DNA of 64,000 nt. It comes from Varanus komodoensis. Its lineage: Eukaryota > Chordata > Lepidosauria > Squamata > Varanidae. The notes under the pieces are model-generated. The model did no database searches. It had not been told where the DNA came from and was given only the letters and a program-made list of their open reading frames with translations. The stretch covers positions 8,863,532 through 8,927,531 of the forward strand of contig NW_025335589.1 in the NCBI RefSeq assembly GCF_004798865.1, written 5' to 3'. Made by a program: the position numbers and the translations under genes. Of this stretch, positions 46,986 through 59,430 are shown one piece after another (position 1 is the first letter of the stretch; every line of letters starts with the position of its first letter).

Positions 46986-47639
46986 TGGATTTAACCTACT
47001 ATATCCCTAACAGGTTTCCATGCTTTGCTGCCTTTCTGCCAGCATAATGTTACACGGATAACAATGTGCACATATGGAATTCCTGTTGTGGTTATATATG
47101 TCGGCTCAGGGGATTTTCAGCAACTCTTGAAGCACCCACACAGGCATAGATTAAACATGGGATTGTTTAGGCTGCTTAGCTGGACTTCTAGCTGTCTCTG
47201 CCTGAACACTGGAATTGGCTGAAATTTGTTCATTGTATGGACTTAGAGCATATAGGTATGAGTAAATTTGCCAAATCTCTGTTTCCTCAGGTTTTGGCTT
47301 ATCCAATCAGTTTGTCCTAAACTTTGAAGAAAAAAGTTTGCATGAATGTTTGTGCATGTGTGTTTTTGTGTGTACCCATAGGCACACGTTTTCCTACATG
47401 TCTCCTAATACATGCATTGTTCTGCTGTTTTGCTTAATACACACATTATACATGCAATTTTCTTATTGTAACGCATTTGAACCCTTTTTCTAGGATACAC
47501 TATTCCCTAATATATAGATTTTAATGCATTTTAATTGGAAAACTCAGTTTCAACATTTGCAAAGTATAACACTCAAAGATAGCCCCATTTCTGTTTGCAC
47601 AGTAATATGAAAGTGCAAAATGAGATAAGTCTATTAAAA
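46986..47639. other. Unassigned stretch with a CATGCATT-rich repeat
   Basis: 47330-47640 has recurrent phrases such as TCTCCTAATACATGCATTG, GCTTAATACACACATTATAC and CCCTAATATATAGATTTTAA, giving a degenerate internally repetitive unit. 59150-59430 shows similar wording. Probably one interspersed repeat family, unnamed. Confidence 0.45.
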
Positions 47640-47970
47640 TGTGAACTGAACAAAATTTTCTGCCATCCTTAAGGGGACAGATAGTATCATCAAGAGGTGC
47701 TCTTTGATGATCGTGAGGGTCACAGAGGGAACCAGAATAAAAGGATCCAAGCTATCAAGGGCTTTATATGCCAAAAGTACCTCCTCAATTTGTGGCCAGA
47801 AGATGAGAGAGAGCCAGTGCAGAGGCTAAGTAGTTTCACGTGTTCTCTGTGACACATCTTCATCAGCTTCAGGAGCAAAACATTTCGTACCACCTGAAGC
47901 TTTGGAGCATTCCCCAAAGGCAGTCCCACATGGAGTTAAGTCTTCAAATACATACATGGAATTAAGGATT
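47640..47970 (-). mobile_element. L2-clade LINE RT fragment, reverse orientation
   Basis: Minus-strand frame 47720-47929 begins GLPLGNAPKLQVVRNVLLLK, matching the GLPLKTVRKLQLVQNAAARL block. Further down the complement reads GGCATATAAAGCCCTTGATA, the YKALDGL-type block. Shorter and more decayed than the copy at 46319-46985. Neither end is preserved. Confidence 0.8.
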
Positions 47971-49067
47971 AGTAAAGTGTTCTGAATGTGGCCTCTTTAC
48001 ACAGCGAGAGTTCTTCTAGAATGAAGTCCTGTTGCTAAGAAACTGTAATTATAAAATGTCAAGACTAGGTATTTTTAAATAGGAAAATGTTTATTGTTTA
48101 AGGTACTTACCTTAGAGATTTTTGCCAGAAGCAAACCTTAGCTTGCACTGCCCAGTTCTTTCACACAGTTCTTTGGAACAGCCAGAAATATTTTTAGTAC
48201 CATTTTATAGAACAACAGTAACTCATTCAACAATCCTGTAGCTCCAAAACTTTTAGGATTTACGCATGAAATCTATTTATAAACATAAACAAAATATTTT
48301 CCAAGCTGTTTAGAAGCCACAAAATTAATCTCAGATGTTGACTGCCCTGGCACCTCGAACTTCTCACAGCCTTGCAAGCCCTGGCTAATCCGCCAGGAAA
48401 CGAGTTGTATTCTCATTCCAGAAGTTCACAAGATGCCAATCTGCATTCATGGAATGGTGTCACCTGTCACTTGATAAGCCATTTCAGAAGCAAGGGGTTG
48501 GTTTGTTCACAAGAGCTCTGATGCATGGAGAGTTGCACTGGTGTTAAGAAGCTCATATGAAAGTCCTTGAGAGCTCTCTAGATGATGGTTTATTGGTTCA
48601 ACATGTGGGAAATCTATACTCAGTCTTATATCCTCTACCATCACTAGAATGGTGAACAGTCAGGATATCAGGAGTTTTGCATCCAGGTGAAAAAGTTCAG
48701 ACTAGGTTTGCAACAATCATTTCTGGAACCCTGAATATTTGTTGTGCAAATATCCAGTTGTGCAACCAGCAATCTTCTTGTGCAGCATGTGCAGCACAAA
48801 CAAAGGCTGCAAGTCATATGTACAGAAGAAGGCTGCTGCTTGTACAGCATTTTCATGGGTTAAGTTCTTGGTGGGCACCTGCACAAACACTGAGCAACAA
48901 ACCCAGAAGTTGGACTCACAGCTGGAAGGCAGCAGAGGGAGCTTTTGCTGGCATCCAAGCAGCAACCCCATGGAAACTGACAGATTCCCCAAATCCAAAA
49001 CAGATTTCTTGCTCATCTTTTCTAGTTTTGAAAAGATAATAACTGATATTCAAGGGTTAAGTGAGTT
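47971..49067. other. Unassigned stretch
   Basis: Overlapping frames at 48668-49092 on both strands show no domain. No repeat family recognised with confidence. Confidence 0.45.
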
Positions 49068-49227
49068 TTCTTCATGGGTTGTTTGTGGTTAAGCCATGGA
49101 TTGTTTGCACAACAGGATTCAGACAACATGATAATCCATGTTTCAACAACATGGCTCAATGACAATCCACACTCAACCCATAATCAGTTTCTGAGTGTGG
49201 GATATCCCATTGTTTGAACCCAGCTGT
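49068..49227. mobile_element. MITE-like fragment related to the TTCACACAACA family
   Basis: GGTTAAGCCATGGATTGT, GGATTCAGACAACATGATAA and the closing CCCATTGTTTGAACCCAGC (complement GCTGGGTTCAAACAATGGG) resemble the inverted ends at 14691, 20539 and 44992. Boundaries approximate. Confidence 0.45.
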
Positions 49228-51179
49228 TAAATCAGACATTTCTAGCTGTTGATTCCTTGCAGCTCTTCAGGCATTGTTTCATTTGGCAGGTAATTGCTGC
49301 AGATTTAGGCACAAGCTTTAAATATAGCCACAAAGCATATAATAACTCCCAGCTTCAGTCCCTGGCATTTCCAGAAAAAGCAGGAAAGACAATACAGAGC
49401 TAGCTGGACCATTAGTCTGAATTGGCTAAGGTGACATTCTATATTCCCATTTCCTAAAGTTAGAAATAGTTGTTACAAAGTAAACATCAGAAAAACAATA
49501 TTAGATAGCACTAATTGTTGCAGAACTGATATATTATTTAGGCATCAAAGCAGAAGGACATGTAGAAAGTCTGCTATGCTTGGGAAAGAAGTCGATCTGC
49601 ATTTATGTGTATTCTGTTCAAACTCAATTAGCATTTTGTAACAAAACATGCTTGCTTCCTTATGTATTGCCCCATTTCACCAGATTAAAGGCAAGTTTTA
49701 TCAAGCTCTTTATAGACTGAACCTGTCCAATGACAGCAAGGATACATTAAAATGAAGCTCCTGATTGGCATTTTCCCATTGTAGCCAAAGTTCCCATCAG
49801 AGGGGGCAAGTGATAAGTTTATCCCTTGCTGCCTCCTCAGCTGGTCGTGTAAATCAATCTGCAGAGAGTGAAGATGCTGAAAGACTCCATCATTCAGTTA
49901 ATAACAACATTTTCTGCAAGGAAAAAGGAAAGATTGGACATGGTCAGAGCTTAGAGTGCTTTTTCCTCCTTGCATTGTAGCTTGAAAGAAAAATTAGTGT
50001 ACTGTCCTCTTGGTTTTGAGACAAGAGTGAACACAATGTTCCTCAAACACTCAGGCATTTATCAGCATAGCCTATAGATGAAATCAGGATCTGCTAAGCT
50101 TGCTACTTGCTAGATTGCTACAAAAATCAGCCTTGGCTATTACAGCTACCTTCTGTGTAAGCTTTAGGAATATTCTGTGGCATATTTCCCACTGCAATTT
50201 GCTTGGAGATGCCTAATGTTGGTTTCTTCATTACGGCTGAGAGTCGCTTAAAGCCACTCATTCGGAGGGAATTGCCTTTAAAAGGCATATGTTTTCAATA
50301 TTGCAACTGAGTCTTGCAAGGTTGCCTCCCTGTTTATTCTGTCTGTTATATCTAAATGATTTTCACTACAAGATGGACTATTTATATAATCTCTCAAGAG
50401 ATCATCATGCAGTAAGCTTGAGCCTCAGAAAATGAACATAATTTATAATACCAAAGAGTGCTGTTTCAGCATGTTCATTTATCCTGTAGGAGTGGCTGAT
50501 TGTAGGGTGTGGGTGGGTGTGATACAAGACTGTAGCATTTGAAGAAGGTCTGCATGTGAGCTGTAAGTCATGCTGCTTTCCTGTTCTTTTGATTTTTATT
50601 TGGATCTTATTTTATTTTCAATTTAATGTCCCAGTGTTCTCACCCTGATCCCTTCCCACATGCGCATTCTACCTTTGCAGCCAAATTTACAGCTTCAGTT
50701 TAGAATTGATAACAGCTCAATTGCTCTGGCACATTCAAGCCCCACTGAGGCAATCGGGGTGGATGAGCAGTGTCTGTTCAGTGACTTGGCACTGCAACAG
50801 GCCAAGCTGGACAGCTGGTGGGTAGGTGGGGAGACATAGTGATCCACAGAAGTTCCACCTTGGTCATTAGGAAACCCCCTGCCCTCACATGGACTATGAG
50901 GACTTGCATCCTTTGCCTTTTTGGTCAGAAACCGGACCATCTGCGAGAATGGCTGCTCTTTCCATGATGACAAAGAAGTTGCTACAATGGGTATTGCCAA
51001 TGATGGGGTTCATTTCTGGGAAGGAGGATCCTCTCAAATTTCTTGCTTGTCAGGAGTGCAAAACTCAAGGGAAGAAATAATCCATATAAAGAATCAAAAC
51101 AGCACTTGGACAGGTTCATATCCTGCTTCCTCTATATATGCTTGTTTCTTGTGATTTATTAAATCTGGAGTATTCCTGA
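49228..51179. other. Unassigned stretch, possible conserved non-coding element
   Basis: No gene. 50130-50480 is repeat-free, AT-rich and balanced (for example TCATTACGGCTGAGAGTC, ATTTATATAATCTCTCAAG), in the style of a conserved non-coding element. Frames at 50695-51154 show no domain. Confidence 0.35.
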
Positions 51180-52655
51180 GTTGGTGGTGAGATTATTTCT
51201 GAGGAAATCTTTCTTGGACTCAGAAGATCTTAATAACTTCAGGCCAGCAGAGGCTGTTCCTTTCCTGCGTGTCTAGAGCCGGCTGGAACCCACCCACTAA
51301 GCCACCTTAAACGGAAGATTGCCAACCAGCTCCAGACACTCTTGGGTGAGACAGATTATCTGAATTCATTTCACTCAGGTGTCAGCTTGTGTTTTGGCAT
51401 GGAAACAACATTAGTAATTCTCTTTAATAGCCAATATCAGGAAACAGGCAGAGGGAGTGGCCTTATTGATTCTTCTTGGTCCCTCATAAGCTTTTGTTAC
51501 CATTGAACATGGTGTTCTTCTGAGGTGATGAAACTGGATGTAGGACATGCTGCATTGCAGGGTTCTGCTCCTACCTGAATGGCCAGCTCCAGTGGGTTGC
51601 ACTTAAGGAATATTACTCCGCCCTGGGGATGTCCTGCATGAGGTTCCACAGAGCTCGATGCCATTTAAGATGGATTTAAAGAAGCTGAGTGAGATTATTC
51701 TAAGTGCATTATGATCAGGTTCGGCTTTGGATATTCTAGATCCATGTCTGGCTATGAAAATGGACTGGATGAGGACAAATAAAATGAAGGAAATCCAAGC
51801 ATGACTGAGATGCTGCTGGCGGTGGTTCTTCTATTTGTGGAGGTTCCTCTTGTTCTGGATGGGGTTGCACACCCCCTGAAGGCATAAGCATCTAGCTTGG
51901 AGGTTCTCCTGTCACTTGGCCTTACTGGCATGAAGTATCTTCTGCCAACTGGAGCTAGTGCCCCAGCTATTCTATGTCTGAACAGCTATAGCCTGGCTTT
52001 AGTAGTCTGTTTTCTGCTAATGTCCAAGTTATATTACTGCAGTGTGTAAGCTACACAAGGTTGCTCATGAAGACACTTTGGAATTTGCTACTGAGCATAT
52101 AATACTGATTCTGGCGCATTTGCACTGGCTTTCTGGACATTTCCAAGAAATTTCCAGGAATCCATCCTGCAATTCAGGATGCTGGTTTTAACCTACATAA
52201 CCTTATATGTCTTGGGATTGCACTACATGGTGGAGCAGCTCACCCATACACCTACCTAAACAGTATCATCAGCATCTGAGGGCCCTCCTTAAAGTAACTC
52301 TTCCAAGGGAAGGAGGAGAGGGAATTCTCATTGGTAGTCCCAGTTATGGAACAAAGGCCCCCTTTGAGAGCTATCAGGTGCTGGCACAATATCTTTTGAG
52401 TGCTGGCTAATACCGTCTCCTACTCCCAGGCATTTGATAGCATGTGGTAGGACTTTTAATGTCAGTGGGTTTTATCAGGTCTCAATATCTATTGCAACAT
52501 TTTTAACCTTTTAAAATTTGCTTTTAAAGTTTTGTACGTTAAAGATTTTCTATTATGTTTTTATTGTGTCGTATTTTTGAGTTACAATTTTTGTGAACCG
52601 CCCAGATAGCTTTGGCTATTGGGCGGAATAGAAATGAAATGTATTTAAAAGGCGA
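51180..52655 (+). mobile_element. L2-clade LINE, RT domain to 3' end, long but decayed
   Basis: The longest LINE remnant in the window. KSFLDSEDLNNFRP-like text near 51210 matches the KKPSLDPxDLNNYRPVSNL start of the RT core, followed by ANQLQTLLGETDYLNSFHSG (51325-51380). At 52030-52430 comes the C-terminal region: TTACTGCAGTGTGTAAGC, TTGCACTGGCTTTCTGGACA, TTCAGGATGCTGGTTTTAAC, CTGTCTCCTACTCCCAGGCA-like. The 3' UTR ends in a hairpin at 52598-52626: CCGCCCA, loop, TTGGGCGG, then AATAGAAATGAAATGTATTT. Many stops and frame changes, so it is dead. Confidence 0.9.
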
Positions 52656-53189
52656 CACGAGATATGGTTCACTGCACTTGATGCTCTAAATGGACAAGAT
52701 TGCAAGCTGAAAGGTAATGAAAAACCTGTCTCAACAGAGCATAATTTAATATATAAACAGCAGAAGAACTAGCCTTTGATGAGGCATGAAATCTTCCCAG
52801 AACTGAATGAAGTGCAAAATGAAATAATTCATGGTTTGGAGGGAAAATAACATAATGAGTTATTATGGCCTTGTCTAGAAATACTAAACTTTTGCATCCT
52901 GCAATCAGCTAAAGCAGTAAGGCAATATATAACCTTGCATGTTAATAACTCTAAACGTTACACAAGTGAGAGCATCTTGATTAAATTTATTAGAAATGTG
53001 TTACTAGCATTTTAAGAAATAAAGCATTTATCACAAAAGGATGATTTCTTCAGTTAAGCTCATTAGGAAATCACACATCAATTCATGCATAATTACAGGG
53101 GAATTTCTGCCACTCACTACAAATCATTACCATATTAGCTTCAAGTTGAGTTAATTAATTTGCGATTTCAAAAAGGTATTATCCTAAAT
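52656..53189. other. Unassigned stretch, possible conserved non-coding element
   Basis: 52860-53170 is AT-rich, free of repeats and low complexity, and dense in homeodomain-type words (TTAATTAATT, CATAATTA, ATTAAATTTATTAG). This suggests a conserved non-coding element, as inference only. Confidence 0.35.
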
Positions 53190-53303
53190 AATTTTTATTG
53201 TTATATTGTTATTATTTATGTACTTAGTTTCTGTTGTGAGCCGCCCCGAGGCTTCGTTGCGATGGGGGCAGCATAAAAATGTTTTAAATAAATAAATAAA
53301 TAG
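53190..53303 (+). mobile_element. L2/CR1-like LINE 3' terminus, second subtype
   Basis: TTTATTGTTATATTGTTATT, then GTTGTGAGCCGCCCCGAGGC, GGGGGCAGCATAAAAATG and an AAATAAATAAATAAATAG tail. Same design as the L2 3' ends above (GCCGCCCC...GGGGGCAGC can pair), with a different loop, so it is a sister subfamily. Confidence 0.75.
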
Positions 53304-56095
53304 AAAGAACAAGCTTATATGAATGATGAGACTATCCATACCACTTCAAAAGACTCTCCCTCCCTCCTTAAACAAAGGTGCATCTTCTAACGCCTTGCAT
53401 GAAAAGCTTGTTCTTTTCAATGAGCACTAAAGCTTTTCTTCCCATGTCAGAATCCCATATTATGGATCCAGTGCCAGGTACTTAATGAATAGTTGATAGT
53501 CTGGGCACGTTTACTTGCGCCAGACATACTCATTGTTTTTAATGATCGTTGCAGTTTGAGATTGAATTGAAAGAGGGGGAGGCTGGTAGATGAGGGAGAA
53601 ACAAGTCCTGGAAGTGCTGAAAAACTAATGCTTCAGCAGCAATGGCAGAAAATGAAAGTGAGCAAAATATTTTGTGTACCAGAATTAAAGTTCCACAGCC
53701 TCCGCACTTAGAACAAGAAAGAGCTTGCAGCATTTCTTCACCTCTCCATATTTACATTTTGAACAGAAGGATATGGCATTATCTAAAAGAAAGGCCTTGG
53801 AAAGCACAAGGGCCAGGTCATCAGGAGAGGTGCACATCTTGCCCTTCCTAATCCAAGAAAGGATTTCTGAATACATGGAAAGAGCTGAATACTAATTTCA
53901 GTCACCAGGATATGTGTGCAAACTTGAGGCTTGCCTGTGCATATCTTGTGGAATGTGCAACAGGAGTTCTTGTGTGCCAATAGTTTACTCCCAGTTCTGA
54001 GGCCCGAGGGAACGTTTACAGCCTCTGAAGAAAAACAGAAGAATGGCACAGATGAACGGTAGGCATAGTTTCCACAGCCTCTTTAATCTTTCCCCAACCT
54101 GCCCTGCTTTATAGGAAAGTCATGCTGTTGCTGCTCCGTAAGAAATCTGAGAAGCTACCTGACCTTATGGATTTCTAGGGGAAGCTCAGCCTTCCAAACA
54201 ACTCAGAAGAGGTAGATAAGATCAGAAGCCATCATCCTGCCATCCTGGTCCACCATTCTATCCATTGAGGAAATGCATCACTAAAAGGATGCATATGCCC
54301 ATGCAATTGGACATGCTAATTTATGTGTCTAGTGGTGAATTTGGCAATTAGCACTTACATTGAAATGGAAATACAATACTTTCCTCTGTAGTGGATGATA
54401 CAGAGACCAGGTGACCAGTATTCCTTCTCAATCTGCTGCCTAGGTGTTAACTGTTTATTGGGCTTTTATGGTACCTGCTCCCCATTTTTCTTTATCTTTA
54501 AATCCGCCTTGGATTGGATAGCCCATCAAACAGAAAGCCCCATCAAATAGCAAACCATCCTTTTAAAAGTATAATACAGGGCTACCTTCACTTTGCTAGC
54601 CATTGAACTGCAGTGCTAAAAACTGCTTATGTCATTTCATTGCTGCTTCTTTCCTGATTAACTTTTTGGTATCTCTCATTTTGACAGACCTGGGTGCTAA
54701 TAGATTATCAGCCATTTGTATCACAGGGTCAAGGCCGACATGAAAGACATGAAGGCATGCATACCTTTTTCTTTACTTTCTCCACGAATGTAGAGCAGAA
54801 GAGAACGCGATAGAGCTCAGTCCCTTGCAGCATTCAGTTTGGTAAAGTGTTTGATTGCATCATCTTTTCAATGTTCAACAGGTTCAAATAAAACCTTTGT
54901 CAAAGACAGCAACCTGTGGTGATGAGTCTAGACCTGTTGTTGAAGATCAAATCCTCAGCCTCATAATTCACATATTTTAACAAGGCACCAGCCTTCAAAA
55001 ACCACCTTCAGACACCTCTGAAAATGGAAAAGGCAGAATCTACACTTCTGAATGCACGCACTTTGTCATAATTGCATGGTGTTTTTAGAAATCCCAGGCA
55101 AACTTGCCCTGTAGAACCATGCCCTGTGCTGCTGCATAACTGAATGTACCTGAGCAACTTTGGCAGCAGCCATGGTAGAACAATCTGATAAGTCTTCCAG
55201 AAAGACCCTTTACTTATCTCATTATCACTGAAGGCAGCTGCCATCTCTAGAGTTGGTTGCATCCATTTTCTTAGTTCCTAAATACTTTTTTCAGTGTAAT
55301 ATCCAGGCCTACACAATCCCATATCCTGCAGTTAAGGAAACTGCTATCTGATCCTAGATACTATTTGCTAGTGTAAAGGCTTATAAGGTTAGCTCAGTGG
55401 AATCTCTCTGTGTTTGCATGGTGTTTTTGCATAGGATACAAATTCAGGACAAACGTTTTGCTCATTTATTTGGTCAGCCATTAAAATATTTCGATTCCAT
55501 CTTTCAACAAAAAGAGACCCACAAAGTGGCTAAGTGGGATGCAGAACTTCCAGCTCACTCTCTAGAGACCTTCCTATTATGGGACCTTCCTATTATGCCT
55601 ATCAGGTCCCCTATTGGGCCCTGCAGACCCCTCCTACTATGCTGGGCCATGTACCGGCGCAGCAGGGGGATCTCAGTTGGGGTGCACTCCTTGGGAATGG
55701 TTGACTCTTCCCATTCAGCATTCTGCAGTGCTTCCTACAATCATACACCCCATGAATGGCAATTCTCACACACAGCCATTAGTTTTAGAAAAAAATGGTC
55801 ACAAGTGCCATAGGAAGTAGTTCTTTTTAAAAAATATATAAGTTTTATAATAAACAAGGCCATAAAAAGAGGGGGGAAAGAAATCGATATAGTCTGAACT
55901 GCATACTGTATATAAAATGATTCTTGGAGCCAAAAATAGCAAAGCAAAAATTGTGGGTCATTTTATACTCTTGGCATATAACAAACACCAGAAAAGGGCC
56001 CAAAATATTGACATCTTATACATGAGTCACCTTCATGCCAATATGTACAGTATATCAATTGTACATTAACTTCAATAGAGGCAGACCAAATATCC
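53304..56095. other. Unassigned stretch
   Basis: No gene. A 15-base word GACCTTCCTATTATG is repeated at 55567-55581 and 55583-55597. The frame at 55397-55813 (138 residues) covers this and shows no domain. Confidence 0.45.
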
Positions 56096-56096
56096 G

Positions 56097-56149
<53 letters not shown>

Positions 56150-56158
56150 AGAGAGAGA
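56096..56158. repeat. (TG)n(GA)n microsatellite
   Basis: TG/GT dinucleotide run with one TTT interruption, ending in a short GA run. Creates artefact Val-Cys and His-Thr frames. Confidence 0.97.
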
Positions 56159-59140
56159 TTAAGAGGGAACAAGAGAGAGATGCATATTCATTCAAGAATG
56201 CCATCTATTCATATATCAAAAGTACAATATAGTGCTCAGTCTACAATTCATAATAGGAGGTGAATATTTATCCTCCCAACATTGTAATATATGTCTTTTA
56301 ACTATCAAAAAGTTGCTGAGAATCCATTTATGTTGGCATGTATTGACTTCCAGGAAGCAGGTAGATAATTTAAAAGAACCATGCATTAAGAAATATTTTA
56401 AAGTGTTTAGTACAAAGATAATCTCCCTCCCCAAAAAAAGTCCACTCCTTGATCCTGACAAAACATATTAAAGTAAGCATTAGCAGTATTTCACCTCCAG
56501 CACTTAGCCAACTTAAACAAACCCTTTTTAAAGAGATGTAGCCTTTTCAGAGAAGGGACAAGTATTCCAAGGTAAGGAGTTTCATTGGCTAGAATTTATA
56601 CACATAACCCTTTTTTGATCATTTACTGTACAATGTAGTTACTTTGGTTACAGCTAGTGTATAGCACTAGATCCATAAATATGTATGTGCCGAGCAATAC
56701 CTTTAATATCCAGTTTAATTACACAGGTGAATTGGAGAGATCTGACAGATGCCTCAGAATGCCACTCAAACTTCAATGAAATAAAGATAATGTATAAATT
56801 CAGAAATGACCAGCTGTAAGAGTAGCTGCAGTTTAAAATCAGGGGATGTGATGCCATTAAAGTGCAAAACAGATGATGTGTTTTTAATGTACACATTTGT
56901 TCATCTACTTCATTTTTTTCCTTGGCAACCTTTTCTATGCCTTGTCAAACTATTCCGCTCCTTCGAGTAGTAACGATTCTGCTGCCCTTAATATAACTAT
57001 TTGCTCATGGCCAAATTTGTTAGCACATAGAATCAAATTTAACCCCTAGTCACGCTGCATCTTACCTTCATGCTAGAAAAACACTCCATTTATCAATGTT
57101 GCCTGTGCAACATGTATTTGACAAAGCTGCAAAGAAAAGCAATACATCCTAGAACAGAGGATAATTTATTTAACAGAAGAGGGCAACTTTGGGCATGGGT
57201 GAGAAAACTGTAATGATTTTTTAAAAAATACAATGCAATGAAAGAGGCAGTTCACTACTTTGTATTGAAATGAATTGGCTTTGCATAATTGATTCCAACA
57301 TACTGGTAGCCTAGGGTCTGAGCTGTTCAAAACCAGAACTTATTAGCCATGCTACGAAGACGGAAGAAAACGGTGCCATCTGTTGAAGGTTAAGAGAGAA
57401 TAACAGGACTGATGCACCACAAGCGCTAAAAGTAGGGCAGAACCAGTGGAGTGTAGAACCTCTTTATATATGTAGGACGACTTGCCTATCTCTTTCATAT
57501 TTGCCTTATAAATTGCTCTTCAGAGCTGTCTGGATGATACTGAATACTGAGCAGTATAATCTTTACATTTAATCTTCTCATTATAAGGACAGTTCAAGCA
57601 ACGGCATACTAGCAGGGCCCAAGCTGAGGACTGATGTGATGAACATTTCACCATAAATAACAAAACTGAGCTAGAATTGTAAAGCATATTATATTCAGCC
57701 TGCTTTCACATCTGTTAGTTGCCAGTAATTATTTAGGATTTGTTCAGTTCTTCAGCAATACATTCATCTGCTAACCTTATTGGAAGCTCTTTATATGTCA
57801 GAAAAAGATATGCATCATATTTGCTGCTGAAAATCACAATTCAGAAATGATCATCCATGCATAATGCTACTTTTGATAAGGAAACTAAGCTGGACATTAG
57901 GGAGACACTGAGCTCCTTCAGTCAAAGGTGAGATTGCAGCATCCGCAGCCAGCTTGGTTCTTTGGGTGCAAAGGTGGTGGTGGGGGGAGGTGCTCCAAGT
58001 TTGGAGTCCATGCTCTGGCCTTGGGTGGCTTTTAGCCACACCAACAAGCCTCCTTCCCCAGCTCGCTCAACACAGTGTGCCACTCCGGTGAGAAAAATAA
58101 TGCACATATGATCAGCATGCACAGCAGGGAGATTGTGACTTATTTCCCCCTCTATGACCATGTTAACCCAACCTAAAAGGATCTTATTCACAATGATCAG
58201 TAATAGAAAAGGACACTGAAGAGTCATTTGAGTTCAAGCATTTTTAATAGTTTAGCCTCGAAAGAATTACAGAAGTTGAAACAGTCAGAATCAACTCATA
58301 GCAGGGAATCTCCTTAGGAAAAACTGTGATCATTTATTTTTTTTTTAGTTTAAGTTGGAGAATCCCTTACAATGAAGAAAAGAGCCTCTTCAGGTAGACT
58401 TATTGGTCAAGAATGCATTGCCCAGCACTGGTGAAGTCCTCATTTTCCTTCCTGTGCTGAGCCATGATTTTCCACATTCACCCTGACATTGTAGAAGGGG
58501 AAAAATATAGGCCAGCTAAACCTTTAAAAATGGTCCAGATTTTGTACTTTGGAGTGCACAGAGGAAGCCAGACATGTGGCAGTTCAGTTTGACTTTCTCA
58601 GCAGGTCTGACAGATAGTCAGCTGAAATTACTGCTAATAACAGCAATCATGGCTTGGTGCTGGAGGACCAGGAGGGAAATACCAGCTCCGTCTGATTTTG
58701 CGTTTTTGTTTTTTATTAAAAATAGAGGGAGGGAACTAAACATATTCACTGGTTCAGAACCTTTCTCCCTGCCTTTTTTGAAATACTGATGGAGAGTTAA
58801 ACTGTTTGTGCTGTTTCTTTAAAAGGAAGTCCCACTGCTAATGAGATTCCATTTAGTAAAACTTTATTATTGTGTTCTTGTTGTAACAATTAACTACCCA
58901 TGCATTAACAGCTCCAACAATATGGCTGGAAATAAGAAATTTGTTTCTACAGCCTGTTAGAATGTTCCAAGACTACTTTTCTGTGGGTTGCTATGCTACC
59001 AAAAAAAGTAGTCACAGGTGGAGATGAATTGATCTGTCAATCTAAGTCTTGCTGGGATGCTCACAATTTTGAGGCTGAGGTCATTTCATCAAACTTTCAC
59101 TTCAGCATATAATTTTATTTTATTTTATTTCTAAAGTCCC
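56159..59140. other. Unassigned stretch
   Basis: No gene or named repeat. Small (TTTTA)n run at 59113-59130. Confidence 0.5.
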
Positions 59141-59430
59141 TGGAGACAGTTGGACTTTTGTGCATGTTTTTGTGATGTACACATCAATGTGCACAGCTTG
59201 TGTATGCATTCTCAAATATGCAGTTTTTTCAAGTATATTATGCTTCTGAAATGCTGTTTTGTGGGCACAGTTGTCAAACATACAAATTTTCTGTGCACTT
59301 TCCTCTAATGTGCATATTTGTAATGCATCTTTTCCCTGGGATGAGTTGCATCAGAGAACTCCCCAAAATGTGGATTTCTTAGGCTTTGTTTGCTAAAATG
59401 TTTGTGATGGGGTACAAATTGGGTGAATCA
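59141..59430. repeat. Degenerate GTGCAT-rich interspersed repeat
   Basis: Recurrent GTGCATG, ATGTGCACAG, TATGCATTCTC, CTAATGTGCATATTTG and TAATGCATC words. Wording and order resemble 47330-47640. Unnamed family, moderate to low confidence. Confidence 0.4.
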
